This document shows positions 34,964 through 44,017 of a DNA stretch of 64,000 bases, piece by piece (positions within the stretch are counted from its first letter, which is position 1; the number at the start of each line of letters is the position of its first letter). This DNA is from Polaribacter vadi (GTDB taxonomy: Bacteria; Bacteroidota; Bacteroidia; Flavobacteriales; Flavobacteriaceae). The translations under genes were made by a program, and so were the position numbers. The notes under the pieces are model-generated. The model made no database searches. It had not been told where the DNA came from and worked only from the letters and a program-made list of their open reading frames with translations. The stretch lies in the NCBI RefSeq assembly GCF_001761365.1, contig NZ_CP017477.1:518501-582500 (forward strand). The letters are read 5' to 3'.

Positions 34964-35058
34964 AGCAAACAAGTTTGCGTTAGGGATTGAAGCGACATCC
35001 TTTTTGCTTTTCCGCAAAAAGATATAGCGTAAAGCCCGACCTTTTTAGGGAACGCCCA
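34964..35058 (+). ncRNA. Candidate structured RNA element A, in the leader of parC
   Basis: The segment begins CAAACAAGTTTG, then GCGTTAGGGATTGAAGCG, a hairpin (TTTTTGC / GCAAAAA), GATATAGCG, AAAGCCCGACC and AACGCCC. GCGTT (34977-34981) can pair with AACGC (35051-35055) and GGG with CCC (35035-35037), closing a structure around the internal hairpins. A diverged copy with compensating stems lies on the minus strand at 50829-50931. It ends 40 bp before the parC ATG. I recall similar sequence scattered in flavobacterial genomes; the Rfam flavo-1 family is a possible identity, not verified. Confidence 0.55.
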
Positions 35059-35098
35059 AAGAATAAACAAGTACACAATTAAACGATTATACGTTTTT

Positions 35099-37846
35099 AT
35101 GAGTGAAGAAATAAACGAGAACGAACACGAAGAGGAATTAACGAATCAAGAAAATCAATCTGAAGATACTGATAACCAGACAGAATCTGTAGAAACCATT
35201 ACCAAAGTTACAGGAATGTACAAGGAGTGGTTTTTGGATTATGCTAGTTACGTAATTTTAGAAAGAGCAGTGCCTTCTTTAGAAGACGGATTGAAACCTG
35301 TGCAACGTAGAATTATGCATTCTATGAAAGATTTGGATGATGGACGTTACAACAAAGTAGCGAATATTGTTGGGCATACAATGCAGTATCATCCTCATGG
35401 AGATGCTTCTATTGCAGATGCTATGGTTCAAATTGGCCAGAAAGAATTGCTAATTGATATGCAAGGAAACTGGGGAAATATTTTGACTGGAGATAGAGCT
35501 GCAGCCTCAAGATATATTGAAGCACGTTTGTCTAAATTTGCCTTGGATGTTGTTTTTAATCCGAAAACTACGGATTGGAAAATGTCTTATGATGGTCGTA
35601 GAAAAGAGCCAATTGATTTACCTGTAAAATTCCCATTATTACTGGCACAAGGAGCAGAAGGAATTGCAGTAGGGTTATCAACCAAAATATTACCTCACAA
35701 TTTTATTGAATTAATTGATGCTTCCATAAAATATTTAAAAGGGAGAAGTTTTAAAATTGTTCCAGATTTTTTAACAGGAGGAATTGCAGATTTTACAGGA
35801 TATAAAGACGGAAAAAGAGGAGGAAGAGTTCGAGTTCGTGCAAAAATTTCGCAATTAGATAAAAAGACGTTGGTTATTAATGAAATTCCTTTTGGAACCA
35901 CCACAACTTCTTTAATTGACAGTATTATAAAAGCCAATGAAAAAGGGAAAATAAAAATTAAAAAAATTGAAGATAATACTGCTGCTGAAGTAGAAATAGT
36001 GGTGCATTTACCACCAAACGTTTCACCAGATAAAAGTATTGATGCTTTGTATGCGTTTACAAATTGCGAAAGCTCAATTTCGCCTTTAGCGTGTACAATT
36101 GAAAATAACAAACCTGTTTTTGTTGGCGTTTCAGAAATGTTGAAACACTCCACAGATTTAACTGTTAATTTACTGAAAAAGGAATTAGAAATTCAGTTAA
36201 ATGAATTAGAAGAACAATGGCATTTTTCATCTTTAGAAAGAATTTTTATAGAAAATAGAATTTATAGGGATATTGAAGAAGAAGAAACTTGGGAAGGTGT
36301 TATTAAAGCAATCGATTTAGGATTGCAACCTTATATTAAACATCTTAAAAGACCAGTTACAGAAGAAGATATTACACGTTTAACAGAAATTCGTATTAAG
36401 AAAATATCGAAATTTGATATTGACAAAGCCAAACAATTTTTAGAAAGTTTAGAAGATAAAATTGCAGTGGTTAAAAATCATTTAGCCAATTTAATTGAAT
36501 TCGCAATTGATTACTTTAAACGTTTAAAAGAAACCTATGGAGCAGGAAAAGAACGTAAAACAGAAATTAGAATTTTTGATGATATTGTAGCTAGTAAAGT
36601 TGCTATGAATAACGCAAAATTATATGTAAATAGGGCAGAAGGTTTTATTGGTACATCATTGAAAAGAGATGAATTTGTTACAGATTGTTCTGATATTGAT
36701 GACATTATTATCTTTAGAAAAGATGGTGGAATGATGGTTACTAAAGCGGATGCAAAAACTTTTGTTGGTAAAGATATTATTCACGTTGCTGTATTTAAAA
36801 AGAAAGATAAACGTACTGTTTACAACTATATTTATAGAGATGGAGCAAGAGGCGCAAGTTATATGAAACGTTTTAACGTAACATCTATGACTCGTGATAA
36901 AGAGTACGATTTAACCAATGGAAGTAAAAACTCTATTGTGCATTATTTTTCTGCAAATCCAAATGGAGAAGCAGAAGTAGTTACTATTAATTTAAGAGCA
37001 GTTGGTAGTGTTAAGAAATTGAAATGGGATATTGATTTTGCAGATTTGGCTGTAAAAGGTAGAGCTGTTAGAGGAAATAGAATCACAAAGTATAGTATTA
37101 AATCTGTCGATTTTAAAAGCGAAGGAGTTTCAACATTAAAACCACGTAAAATTTGGTTTGATGATGCTGTGCAACGTTTAAATGTTGATGAAAGAGGCGA
37201 ATTGTTAGGCGAATTTAGAGCAGAAGATAAATTATTAATTATTACTCAAAGTGGAAAAGCAAAAGCCGTAAAACCAAACTTGGCAATGCATTTTGAAGAT
37301 GATATGATTGTCTTAGAAAAATGGAAACCAAATAAACCTATTTCTGCCATTTATTTTGATGGAGAAAAAGAACGTTATTATGTAAAACGCTTTTTGATTG
37401 AAACCACAGAAAAGGAGGAAGAGTTTATATCTGATCACCCAAAAAGTCAATTAGAAATTGTAGCTACAGATTATAGACCTGTTGCAGAAGTTCAGTTTTC
37501 TAAAAGAAGTTTAGAAAATGAAGAAGTTAATTTTGAGGAATTTATAGCTGTAAAAGGAATAAAAGCTTTAGGAAATCAATTAACAACCGATAAAATTAAA
37601 CAAGTTAATTTGTTAGAATCTTTACCTTTTGAAGAACCTGAAGAAGAAACTCCAGAAGAAATTGAAGTTGTGGATGAAGAAGTGATTGAAGATAAATTAC
37701 CCATTGATGTTCCTGAATTTAAAAAACCTGTTTCAGAAGAATTATCTGCAGAAGAAAAAGCAAAAATTGCTTTGCAAAAATCGATAGCCAGAAAGAAAGC
37801 AGAACAAAAGAGAATTGATGATGAAAATCAGACGAAGTTGTTTTAA
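35099..37846 (+). CDS. parC: DNA topoisomerase IV subunit A
   Basis: 915 residues. After an acidic N-terminal tail (about 35 residues) the breakage-reunion domain begins (MYKEWFLDYASYVILERAVPSLEDGLKPVQRRIMHSM). The catalytic Tyr is in GDRAAASRYIEARLSKFA. The C-terminal beta-propeller has degenerate repeats (DIIIFRKDGGMMVTKADAKTFVGKDI), and the end is a low-complexity Glu/Lys tail, longer than in E. coli. It lacks the strict GyrA box, supporting topoisomerase IV. It partners ParE, encoded about 1 kb upstream. Confidence 0.94.
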   Translation: MSEEINENEHEEELTNQENQSEDTDNQTESVETITKVTGMYKEWFLDYASYVILERAVPSLEDGLKPVQRRIMHSMKDLDDGRYNKVANIVGHTMQYHPHGDASIADAMVQIGQKELLIDMQGNWGNILTGDRAAASRYIEARLSKFALDVVFNPKTTDWKMSYDGRRKEPIDLPVKFPLLLAQGAEGIAVGLSTKILPHNFIELIDASIKYLKGRSFKIVPDFLTGGIADFTGYKDGKRGGRVRVRAKISQLDKKTLVINEIPFGTTTTSLIDSIIKANEKGKIKIKKIEDNTAAEVEIVVHLPPNVSPDKSIDALYAFTNCESSISPLACTIENNKPVFVGVSEMLKHSTDLTVNLLKKELEIQLNELEEQWHFSSLERIFIENRIYRDIEEEETWEGVIKAIDLGLQPYIKHLKRPVTEEDITRLTEIRIKKISKFDIDKAKQFLESLEDKIAVVKNHLANLIEFAIDYFKRLKETYGAGKERKTEIRIFDDIVASKVAMNNAKLYVNRAEGFIGTSLKRDEFVTDCSDIDDIIIFRKDGGMMVTKADAKTFVGKDIIHVAVFKKKDKRTVYNYIYRDGARGASYMKRFNVTSMTRDKEYDLTNGSKNSIVHYFSANPNGEAEVVTINLRAVGSVKKLKWDIDFADLAVKGRAVRGNRITKYSIKSVDFKSEGVSTLKPRKIWFDDAVQRLNVDERGELLGEFRAEDKLLIITQSGKAKAVKPNLAMHFEDDMIVLEKWKPNKPISAIYFDGEKERYYVKRFLIETTEKEEEFISDHPKSQLEIVATDYRPVAEVQFSKRSLENEEVNFEEFIAVKGIKALGNQLTTDKIKQVNLLESLPFEEPEEETPEEIEVVDEEVIEDKLPIDVPEFKKPVSEELSAEEKAKIALQKSIARKKAEQKRIDDENQTKLF

Positions 37847-37886
37847 TTTGAGTTTAAATATTAATTAGAGTAAAATTATTTTATTG

Positions 37887-38357
37887 ATGAAAAATATAAA
37901 TTTTTCTAAAATTGGTTTTAATAATTCACAAGATGTTTTAAAAAAAATTAAAAGAGATAGAGATATTCTTAAAAAAGCATTAATAAAACAACAAAAGTCT
38001 GAATTAAATGACTCAATAATGAATTTATACACTTCAGGATATCAAATAAAAGATTGGCTTAAAGTTGAAGGTTATGATGGAGTAGAGGAATATATAAATT
38101 TTAATATTGAATTAAAAGTTTGTGCTGATTTATGTAATGGAGCAAAACATAAAATACTAAGAACATTTAGATCTAAAGAAGATCCAGTTAAAAATATATA
38201 TTCTTCCGAAATTACAATTGATAATAGTTCTTATACTTCTGATTCAATGATGAGAATTGATAGTGATACTTTTTATATTGAATTTGAATCTGGTAAAAAA
38301 TATGAAATCCTATATTTTGCAAACAGAATAGTAGAGCTTTGGACTAAATTTATTTAA
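37887..38357 (+). CDS. Protein of unknown function (156 aa)
   Basis: Soluble, with a helical first half (SQDVLKKIKRDRDILKKALIKQQ, YTSGYQIKDWLKVEGYDGVEEYINFN) and NIELKVCADLCNGAKHKILRTFRS, followed by a beta-rich second half (SSEITIDNSSYTSDSMMRID). The LCNGxKH segment recurs, as I recall, in unrelated hypothetical proteins, but I cannot name a family. ATG at 37887 is preferred over an adjacent TTG. It lies 40 bp after parC and 21 bp before the DUF2834 gene, so it may ride on the parC transcript. Confidence 0.7.
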   Translation: MKNINFSKIGFNNSQDVLKKIKRDRDILKKALIKQQKSELNDSIMNLYTSGYQIKDWLKVEGYDGVEEYINFNIELKVCADLCNGAKHKILRTFRSKEDPVKNIYSSEITIDNSSYTSDSMMRIDSDTFYIEFESGKKYEILYFANRIVELWTKFI

Positions 38358-38378
38358 ATAAATAATATATAAAAATCT

Positions 38379-38723
38379 TTGAAACTCAAACATCTCTATT
38401 TACTATTATCAATTTTAGGAATCTGCTACACTTGGTATTATAATATCCAATATTTCAACACAGTTGAAAATGTAAGTTTTGTTGGTTTCCTTAATGATGC
38501 TCAACAAAATTTTGCTGGTAAATCTTTTGGAGCAGATTTAACTGTGGTTGTTTTTACGTTTTTTGCTTTTATGATTCCTGAATCTTTACGTTTAAAAATT
38601 AAATATTGGTGGGTTTTAATTCCGTTTACATTTTTAATTGCAATCGCCTTTACCTTTCCTCTTTTCTTATATTTGAGAGCAAATGCTTTAGAAAAAAGAA
38701 TGAATGAGGCTCAAAATAAATAA
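38379..38723 (+). CDS. DUF2834 family membrane protein
   Basis: 114 residues with three transmembrane helices (HLYLLLSILGICYTWYYNIQ, DLTVVVFTFFAFMIPES, WWVLIPFTFLIAIAFTFPLFLYL). The spacing and the pattern YYN-x-x-Y....F matches DUF2834, a small inner-membrane family of unknown function. The start is TTG. It is followed 2 bp later by a 54-codon ORF. Confidence 0.82.
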   Translation: MKLKHLYLLLSILGICYTWYYNIQYFNTVENVSFVGFLNDAQQNFAGKSFGADLTVVVFTFFAFMIPESLRLKIKYWWVLIPFTFLIAIAFTFPLFLYLRANALEKRMNEAQNK

Positions 38724-38725
38724 AG

Positions 38726-38890
38726 ATGACATCAAGAAAAGATAGCGAAAATATTGAAAAAAAAACCACGTTTAAAAAAGATAAATTAACTGCTTCTTTA
38801 CCTTCTTTAGAGCATCAAAAAAAATCGGATAAGAATAAAAGTGAAACTGATATATTGAAAAAGCAACAAGAACAAGAGCAACAGCAATAA
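38726..38890 (+). CDS. Small hydrophilic protein (54 aa)
   Basis: ATG at 38726, TAA at 38888-38890, 2 bp after the DUF2834 stop. Very rich in Lys, Glu and Gln (KKTTFKKDKLTASLPSLEHQ, ending KKQQEQEQQQQ-like), probably disordered. No family is recognised. It is supported only by its tight spacing with the upstream gene and by filling the gap exactly up to the convergent gene's stop (38891). Confidence 0.5.
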   Translation: MTSRKDSENIEKKTTFKKDKLTASLPSLEHQKKSDKNKSETDILKKQQEQEQQQ

Positions 38891-40021
38891 TTATTTCATT
38901 TTTTCAAAAAACGTAAATTCGTAATTAAGTAATAATTCAGGATTTGTAATTTTAATCAAATCTTTTAAAACCAAATCAGGTCTAGTTCCTGCTAATTCGT
39001 AATAAATTGCGCCACCTGTTTTTCCTTTTTTAAGGATTGGTGTATAGATTTTATCGTTTTGAAAAGCATTAAATTTCTTATAGATGTCATTACTATTTAA
39101 AAGTTGTTCTTTTGATGAGAAATAACCAGGAGTAATCCAATAATCGGCATTTTGACCCTTGTCAAAAACACTTTCAAAACTCAAAGACAAACTTCCTTTC
39201 CCTTCTGTATTTTTCCATAGATAGTCTAAATTTGCATCTATTAAAAATTGAGCAACAAAACTTTCTCCAGCAGGTAAATTCCAAATATCCTTACTCATAA
39301 TTGCACCCGATAAAATTGTTGGTTTTTTTGTGGATTTTAAAGCGATTTGTTTCGCTTCTATATAATTGGCTTCTATCATTTTAAAAATACTATCAGCTTG
39401 TTTTTCTTTATCAAACAAAACTCCAAAAAATTTAATCCATTCAGCTCTTCCTAAAGGAGTTTCTTCCAACCAATCTCCATTGTAAATTACATTTATGCCT
39501 GATTTTTGAATGGTTGTTAAAGATTTATCAGCAGAAGAAACACTATAACCAACCACTAATTCTGGTTGTAAATCCAATAATATTTCTGTGTTTAGCGAAC
39601 TTTCTTTTCCTATTTCTTGTATTTTTCCTTCATCAATTAAAACTCTAGTTTTTGCTGATGAAACATATTTAGAATATGGAAAACCAACAATAGCAGTTTC
39701 TTCATTCAACAACTCAACCATTGGAATATGGGTTGTAGAAGTCACCACAATTTTTTGAATAGGAGTAAAGAGGTTGTTTTCAATTTGCTCTTTTTGGTCA
39801 GTTTTATTTTGAATGATATACTCAAAAATTTCATCGGAATTTTGATACGCAGATTTTATAATCAACTTTTTAACTCCATTTTCATCAACAATATCAAAAC
39901 CTTTTGCATATTTAATATTACTTTCAGGTTGATTTTTTTCATCAACTTTAATAACTTCTTTTTTACAAGAAATTAAAATTGATAAAATCGATAAAAAGAA
40001 TAAAATTTTTGAGTTTTTCAT
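38891..40021 (-). CDS. Periplasmic binding lipoprotein for corrinoid or iron-chelate uptake (BtuF/FepB-like)
   Basis: 376 residues. Lipoprotein signal [19 protein letters not shown]; the fold is that of the class III periplasmic binding family (PeriBP_2): VTSTTHIPMVELLNEETAIVGFP, LDLQPELVVGYS, SGINVIYNGDW, GRAEWIKFFGVLFDKEKQAD. It delivers a chelate such as vitamin B12 to an ABC transporter; the permease and ATPase are not in this window. B12 is suggested by the cobalamin riboswitch and BtuB gene 1.5 kb away. The ATG overlaps the guaC stop (TAATG), so it is translationally coupled to guaC. Confidence 0.85.
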   Translation of the reverse strand: MKNSKILFFLSILSILISCKKEVIKVDEKNQPESNIKYAKGFDIVDENGVKKLIIKSAYQNSDEIFEYIIQNKTDQKEQIENNLFTPIQKIVVTSTTHIPMVELLNEETAIVGFPYSKYVSSAKTRVLIDEGKIQEIGKESSLNTEILLDLQPELVVGYSVSSADKSLTTIQKSGINVIYNGDWLEETPLGRAEWIKFFGVLFDKEKQADSIFKMIEANYIEAKQIALKSTKKPTILSGAIMSKDIWNLPAGESFVAQFLIDANLDYLWKNTEGKGSLSLSFESVFDKGQNADYWITPGYFSSKEQLLNSNDIYKKFNAFQNDKIYTPILKKGKTGGAIYYELAGTRPDLVLKDLIKITNPELLLNYEFTFFEKMK

Positions 40022-41058
40022 TAGTTATAAACTTGATTTTCTTGTTCTTGAACTCTAATAAAAGTGGTTCTTTTTGTCAATTCTTTTAATCTGCTTGCGC
40101 CAACATACGTACAAGTAGATCTAATTCCACCTAAAATATCGATGATTGTATGTTCAACATCACCTTTAAAAGGCACTTCTACAGTTTTACCTTCAGAAGC
40201 TCTGTAATTTGCAACACCTCCTGCATGTTTATTCATGGCAGTTTCAGAACTCATTCCATAAAAAGCTTTGAATTTCTCTCCGTTTTTTTCGATTAATTCT
40301 CCACCACTTTCTGTGTGTCCAGCAAACATACCTCCTAACATTACAAAATCTGCACTTCCTCCAAAAGCTTTCGATAAATCTCCAGGAATTTTACAACCAC
40401 CATCAGAAATTATTTGTCCACCCATTCCATGAGCAGCATCTGCACATTCTATAATGGCAGATAATTGTGGGTAACCAACACCCGTTTTTACACGAGTTGT
40501 ACAAACAGAACCAGGTCCAATGCCAACTTTTATAATGTCTGCTCCAGCCAATAAAAGTTCTTCCACCATTTCTCCTGTAACTACATTACCAGCAATGATT
40601 ACTTTCTTTGGATGATTTTTACGCATTTTCTTTACAAAATTTACAAAATGTTCAGAATAGCCATTAGCAACATCCACACAAATAAAATTTATTTGCGGAA
40701 ATTCTGATAAAATTTGCGCAACTTTCTGCGAATCTTCTTTTCCAGTTCCTGTACTTACTGCAATATTTTTTAAAATTTCTTCGGATGAATTTGTAGCGAA
40801 ATCTCGCCATTCTTCAATAGAATAATGTTTATGAATTGCTGTAAATAATTTATGTTTTGCTAATGCTTTTGCCATTTCAAAAGTGCCAACAGTATCCATA
40901 TTTGCTGCCATTATTGGTATTCCAGACCAAACAACATCACTATGTAAAAATTTAAATTCTCTTTCTAAACTTACTTGCGAACGCGATTTTAAAGTAGATC
41001 GTTTTGGACGAATCATTACATCTTTAAAACCTAATTTTAGTTCATTTTCTATCCTCAT
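40021..41058 (-). CDS. guaC: GMP reductase
   Basis: 345 residues, the eukaryote/E. coli-type length without CBS domains. [21 protein letters not shown], the mobile-loop Cys in [36 protein letters not shown] and [17 protein letters not shown] are typical. It converts GMP to IMP with NADPH, recycling guanine nucleotides. Its stop overlaps the start of the downstream binding lipoprotein, an unusual pairing. It is divergent from the riboswitch-controlled btuB unit. Confidence 0.93.
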   Translation of the reverse strand: MRIENELKLGFKDVMIRPKRSTLKSRSQVSLEREFKFLHSDVVWSGIPIMAANMDTVGTFEMAKALAKHKLFTAIHKHYSIEEWRDFATNSSEEILKNIAVSTGTGKEDSQKVAQILSEFPQINFICVDVANGYSEHFVNFVKKMRKNHPKKVIIAGNVVTGEMVEELLLAGADIIKVGIGPGSVCTTRVKTGVGYPQLSAIIECADAAHGMGGQIISDGGCKIPGDLSKAFGGSADFVMLGGMFAGHTESGGELIEKNGEKFKAFYGMSSETAMNKHAGGVANYRASEGKTVEVPFKGDVEHTIIDILGGIRSTCTYVGASRLKELTKRTTFIRVQEQENQVYN

Positions 41059-41115
41059 AATTGTATCAAAATTTCAGAGTTTAAAGGTATAAAATTTAGA
41101 AGTAATTTTATTAGA

Positions 41116-41142
41116 TTGTTTATAAGATTGCATATATATTTG
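41116..41142 (+). promoter_or_regulatory. Promoter of the riboswitch-btuB unit
   Basis: TTG at 41116-41118 and TATATTTG at 41135-41142, separated by 16 bp, match the Bacteroidota -33/-7 pattern just upstream of the cobalamin riboswitch. Confidence 0.65.
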
Positions 41143-41154
41143 CATCGATTTTTG

Positions 41155-41360
41155 GTTTTGATGTTATTTTTTTAACATTGAATTAAAAGGGAATCTGGTA
41201 AAAAGCCAGAACTGTTCCCACAACTGTAAGTTTATGCTGGATTTTTTTTTTCAGCACCTCAATTGAGGATGTTATTTATTCTTATACCACTGACAATTTA
41301 TTGTTGGGAAGGTGAAATAACATAAAATAAGTCAGGAGACCTGCCCTAAATCACAAGTTA
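41155..41360 (+). promoter_or_regulatory. Cobalamin (B12) riboswitch
   Basis: The conserved core is readable: AGGGAATCTGGT...AAAGCCAGAACTGTTCCC, ACAACTGTAAG, a variable arm, ACCACTGACA, TTGGGAAGGTG, and the B12-box GTCAGGAGACCTGCC (41331-41345). It binds adenosyl- or methylcobalamin and lowers expression of the downstream receptor. Between the box and the ATG there are two further hairpins (about 41362-41381 and 41431-41452) that could form the expression platform; no U-run terminator is present, so translational control is more likely. Confidence 0.93.
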
Positions 41361-41506
41361 TAACTTTTGGGATAAAAGTTTATGTACTTATTGTTTCTAT
41401 TCGTACACGAAATTTACCTGAATAATTTAGGTTCCATAAAAATTATGGAATAAACATTACTGTTTTTTGCATAAGCAAAAGGCAAACTTTAAATTATATC
41501 ATTAAA

Positions 41507-43411
41507 ATGAAAAAACAGTTTTTAATTGTTAGTGTTTTGGCGTGCAATTTTTTTAGCACAAATGTATTTTCTCAACAAGAAAAAGAGAAAATAGAATCTT
41601 TAAATGAAGTTGTAGTAACCGCTACAAAATTTGAAACCAATAAAAAGAATGTTGGTAAAATTGTGTACAAAATTACACAAGAAACTATCGAAAATAATCA
41701 AGGAAAAACAGTTGTAGACTTATTGAATGACGTTCCTGGTGTAGAAATTAATGGTAATTTTAGTACAAAAGGTCAAAATTTAGGTTATTATATTAGAGGT
41801 GGACGAAATAGACAAGTAGCTATTTTAATTGATGGTGTAAATGTAAATGACCCATCTTCTTTTAATGGCGATTTCGATTTACGTCAAATAGATATTAATC
41901 AAATAGAAAGTATTGAGGTTTTAAAGGGAGCATCATCTACATTGTATGGTTCAGGAGCTGCAACAGGTGTTATCAACATCATCTTAAAGAAATCTTCGAA
42001 AGATAGTTTTGCAGGAACTTTTACAACTTCTATTGGTACAAATTCATCGAGTGAAAATAATAATTTTTCTGGAGAAGAATTTTCTACGAACTTTAATTTT
42101 AACGGAACTTTAGGTAAAGTTGATTATTTATTAGGATTAAATGCTAATGGTTCTAGTGGTTTGTCTGCTGCAGAAAGCACAACAAATTCTGCTTTTGAAG
42201 AAGATAATTTTTCAAGACAAAATGTGCTATTAAAAGTTAATTATGCTGTAAATGATAAATTAAAAATAGGTTTATTATCTAGTTATGATGAATTTTCTAC
42301 AGATTTTGATGGTTTTGATTATGATCCAGTAACCTTTGCAAGTATTCCTGCTGATAAAGATAATAACTCAACAAGCGTTCAAAAAAGAGTAGGAGTAAAT
42401 GCAGATTATTCTTACAAAAATGGCGAATTAAAAATAAGAACTTTCTTGACTGAAATTGATAGAAATGAAACGCCTTCTAATGATTTTTTCTATGGAGAAG
42501 TGTATGGTTTTGATGTTTATAATAATTATAAATTCAATGATCAATTTTCTTTTTTAGTTGGTTTTACATCACAATTTCAAGATATGATTCAAAGAACTTC
42601 TTATAGTACTATTGAAGAAGGTTCAGGAAAACAGCATTTTTATGATCCTTATGTGTCTGTAAATTATTTTTCGGAAGCTGGCTTTAATATAAGTGCAGGA
42701 ACTCGTTTAAATATACATAGTGAATATGGAAACAATTTTGTTTTTGATGTAAACCCTTCTTACAATTTTAAAATTGCAGAAAATGATATTAAGGTTTTTG
42801 CGTCTTACAGTACTGCTTTTATAGCACCAACTTTGTCAGAAATTTTCACAAAATTGCCAACTTTAGACGAATTATTACCAGAAGAAGATGTTACTATAGA
42901 AGGTGGTTTTGATGTAGCTTTAGGTAATAAAATCAGCCTAAGTGTAACCTATTTTTATAGAGAAGAAACTAATAAAATAGGGTATGATCCAGCAACTTAT
43001 CAGACCATTAATGATTTAGGAACTTTTTCTGCCAAAGGTTTAGAAACTGAAATTTCTTACAAAGCGTCTCAGAAATTAAATTTATTAGCAAATTACACCT
43101 ATATAGATAGAGATGAGAATTTGTTATTAAAAATTCCTCAAAACAAATTTTTTATCAAGGCAGATTATAATTTGTTTCCACAAACATTTACTTCTTTAAG
43201 TTACAGGTTTGTTGATGAAACAAAAGATTTTGGTAATGTAGATTTGGCTTCTTACAGTTTAGTAGATTTTTTCATAAACCATAGTTTATTAGAAAATAAA
43301 GTTACTTTTTACGGAAGTGTAACCAATATTTTTAATGAAGATTTTCAAGAAATTGCAGGTTTTACAACTCGTGGAAGAAACTACAATTTAGGTTTAAAAA
43401 TAAATTTATAA
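41507..43411 (+). CDS. btuB: TonB-dependent vitamin B12 receptor (BtuB-like)
   Basis: 634 residues. Signal peptide MKKQFLIVSVLACNFFSTNVFSQ, TonB-box-like EVVVTATKFE, plug domain (VVDLLNDVPGVEINGNF, GYYIRGGRNRQVAILIDGVNVND, IEVLKGASSTLYGSGAATGVINI) and a 22-strand-type barrel ending in FTTRGRNYNLGLKINL with terminal aromatic/hydrophobic strand. The upstream cobalamin riboswitch identifies the ligand. It imports corrinoids across the outer membrane with energy from TonB/ExbBD, which are not in this window. Confidence 0.93.
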   Translation: MKKQFLIVSVLACNFFSTNVFSQQEKEKIESLNEVVVTATKFETNKKNVGKIVYKITQETIENNQGKTVVDLLNDVPGVEINGNFSTKGQNLGYYIRGGRNRQVAILIDGVNVNDPSSFNGDFDLRQIDINQIESIEVLKGASSTLYGSGAATGVINIILKKSSKDSFAGTFTTSIGTNSSSENNNFSGEEFSTNFNFNGTLGKVDYLLGLNANGSSGLSAAESTTNSAFEEDNFSRQNVLLKVNYAVNDKLKIGLLSSYDEFSTDFDGFDYDPVTFASIPADKDNNSTSVQKRVGVNADYSYKNGELKIRTFLTEIDRNETPSNDFFYGEVYGFDVYNNYKFNDQFSFLVGFTSQFQDMIQRTSYSTIEEGSGKQHFYDPYVSVNYFSEAGFNISAGTRLNIHSEYGNNFVFDVNPSYNFKIAENDIKVFASYSTAFIAPTLSEIFTKLPTLDELLPEEDVTIEGGFDVALGNKISLSVTYFYREETNKIGYDPATYQTINDLGTFSAKGLETEISYKASQKLNLLANYTYIDRDENLLLKIPQNKFFIKADYNLFPQTFTSLSYRFVDETKDFGNVDLASYSLVDFFINHSLLENKVTFYGSVTNIFNEDFQEIAGFTTRGRNYNLGLKINL

Positions 43412-43469
43412 TTTTATCGAATTCATAAAAGATTCCCCCGTTTTTATGAGTTTATATATTCATAAATAA

Positions 43470-43502
43470 GAAAAGCCCTCTGTAAAAAGAGAGCTTTTTG
43501 AT
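43470..43502. terminator. Terminator between btuB and the convergent DUF7935-like gene
   Basis: AAAAGC-CTCT and AGAG-GCTTTT pair with one mismatch around GTAAAA, followed by a T-run. Confidence 0.75.
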
Positions 43503-43503
43503 T

Positions 43504-44016
43504 TTATAATAGTTTTTTTACTTCATTTTTAATAAAAGCAATTGCAGTTTCTGTTGGTGGCAAGGTTTTAGAATAATCAATTAAAACACTTTCACGCAAT
43601 TCATTTGCAGAGCTTGAGTTTTCTGCAACTTGTTTTAATTTATTGATAACTGCACTTTTTGCTGCGTAAATAGCTGTCCAACTATCGTCAGAAATATAGA
43701 TTTGTTGAACCAAATTATGCTCAAATTCTTGCTCTATATTCGCAATTAAAAGCTGTAGATATTCGTTTGTGTCTGTTGATAAAGGCTGAATACGAAGCAG
43801 CATTTTCACAGGGTTTATACGCTCACAAAATAATAAAAGACGCTCATAAGCTTGCAATTTTATGGGTAAAGAATCTTTTCTTTTTGCAGCTAATATTTCT
43901 AATTTTCTTTCCGAATTTTGACTTTTTATAAATCCATTAAACATATAATAAGCTACAAAACCAGTAACTGCTGCAGGTAAAATATAGGCGATACTTTCAA
44001 AGATTTTGTCTTCCAT
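43504..44016 (-). CDS. Membrane-anchored protein, possibly DUF7935
   Basis: 170 residues: an N-terminal transmembrane helix (IAYILPAAVTGFVAYYMF), then a soluble helical domain (RKLEILAAKRKDSLPIKLQAYERLLLFCERINPVKMLLR, IEQEFEHNLVQQIYISDDSW). I recall closely similar conserved flavobacterial proteins; the family number DUF7935 is from memory. It is the last gene of a three-gene leftward unit with DUF3307 and SatD. Confidence 0.7.
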   Translation of the reverse strand: MEDKIFESIAYILPAAVTGFVAYYMFNGFIKSQNSERKLEILAAKRKDSLPIKLQAYERLLLFCERINPVKMLLRIQPLSTDTNEYLQLLIANIEQEFEHNLVQQIYISDDSWTAIYAAKSAVINKLKQVAENSSSANELRESVLIDYSKTLPPTETAIAFIKNEVKKLL

Positions 44017-44017
44017 T

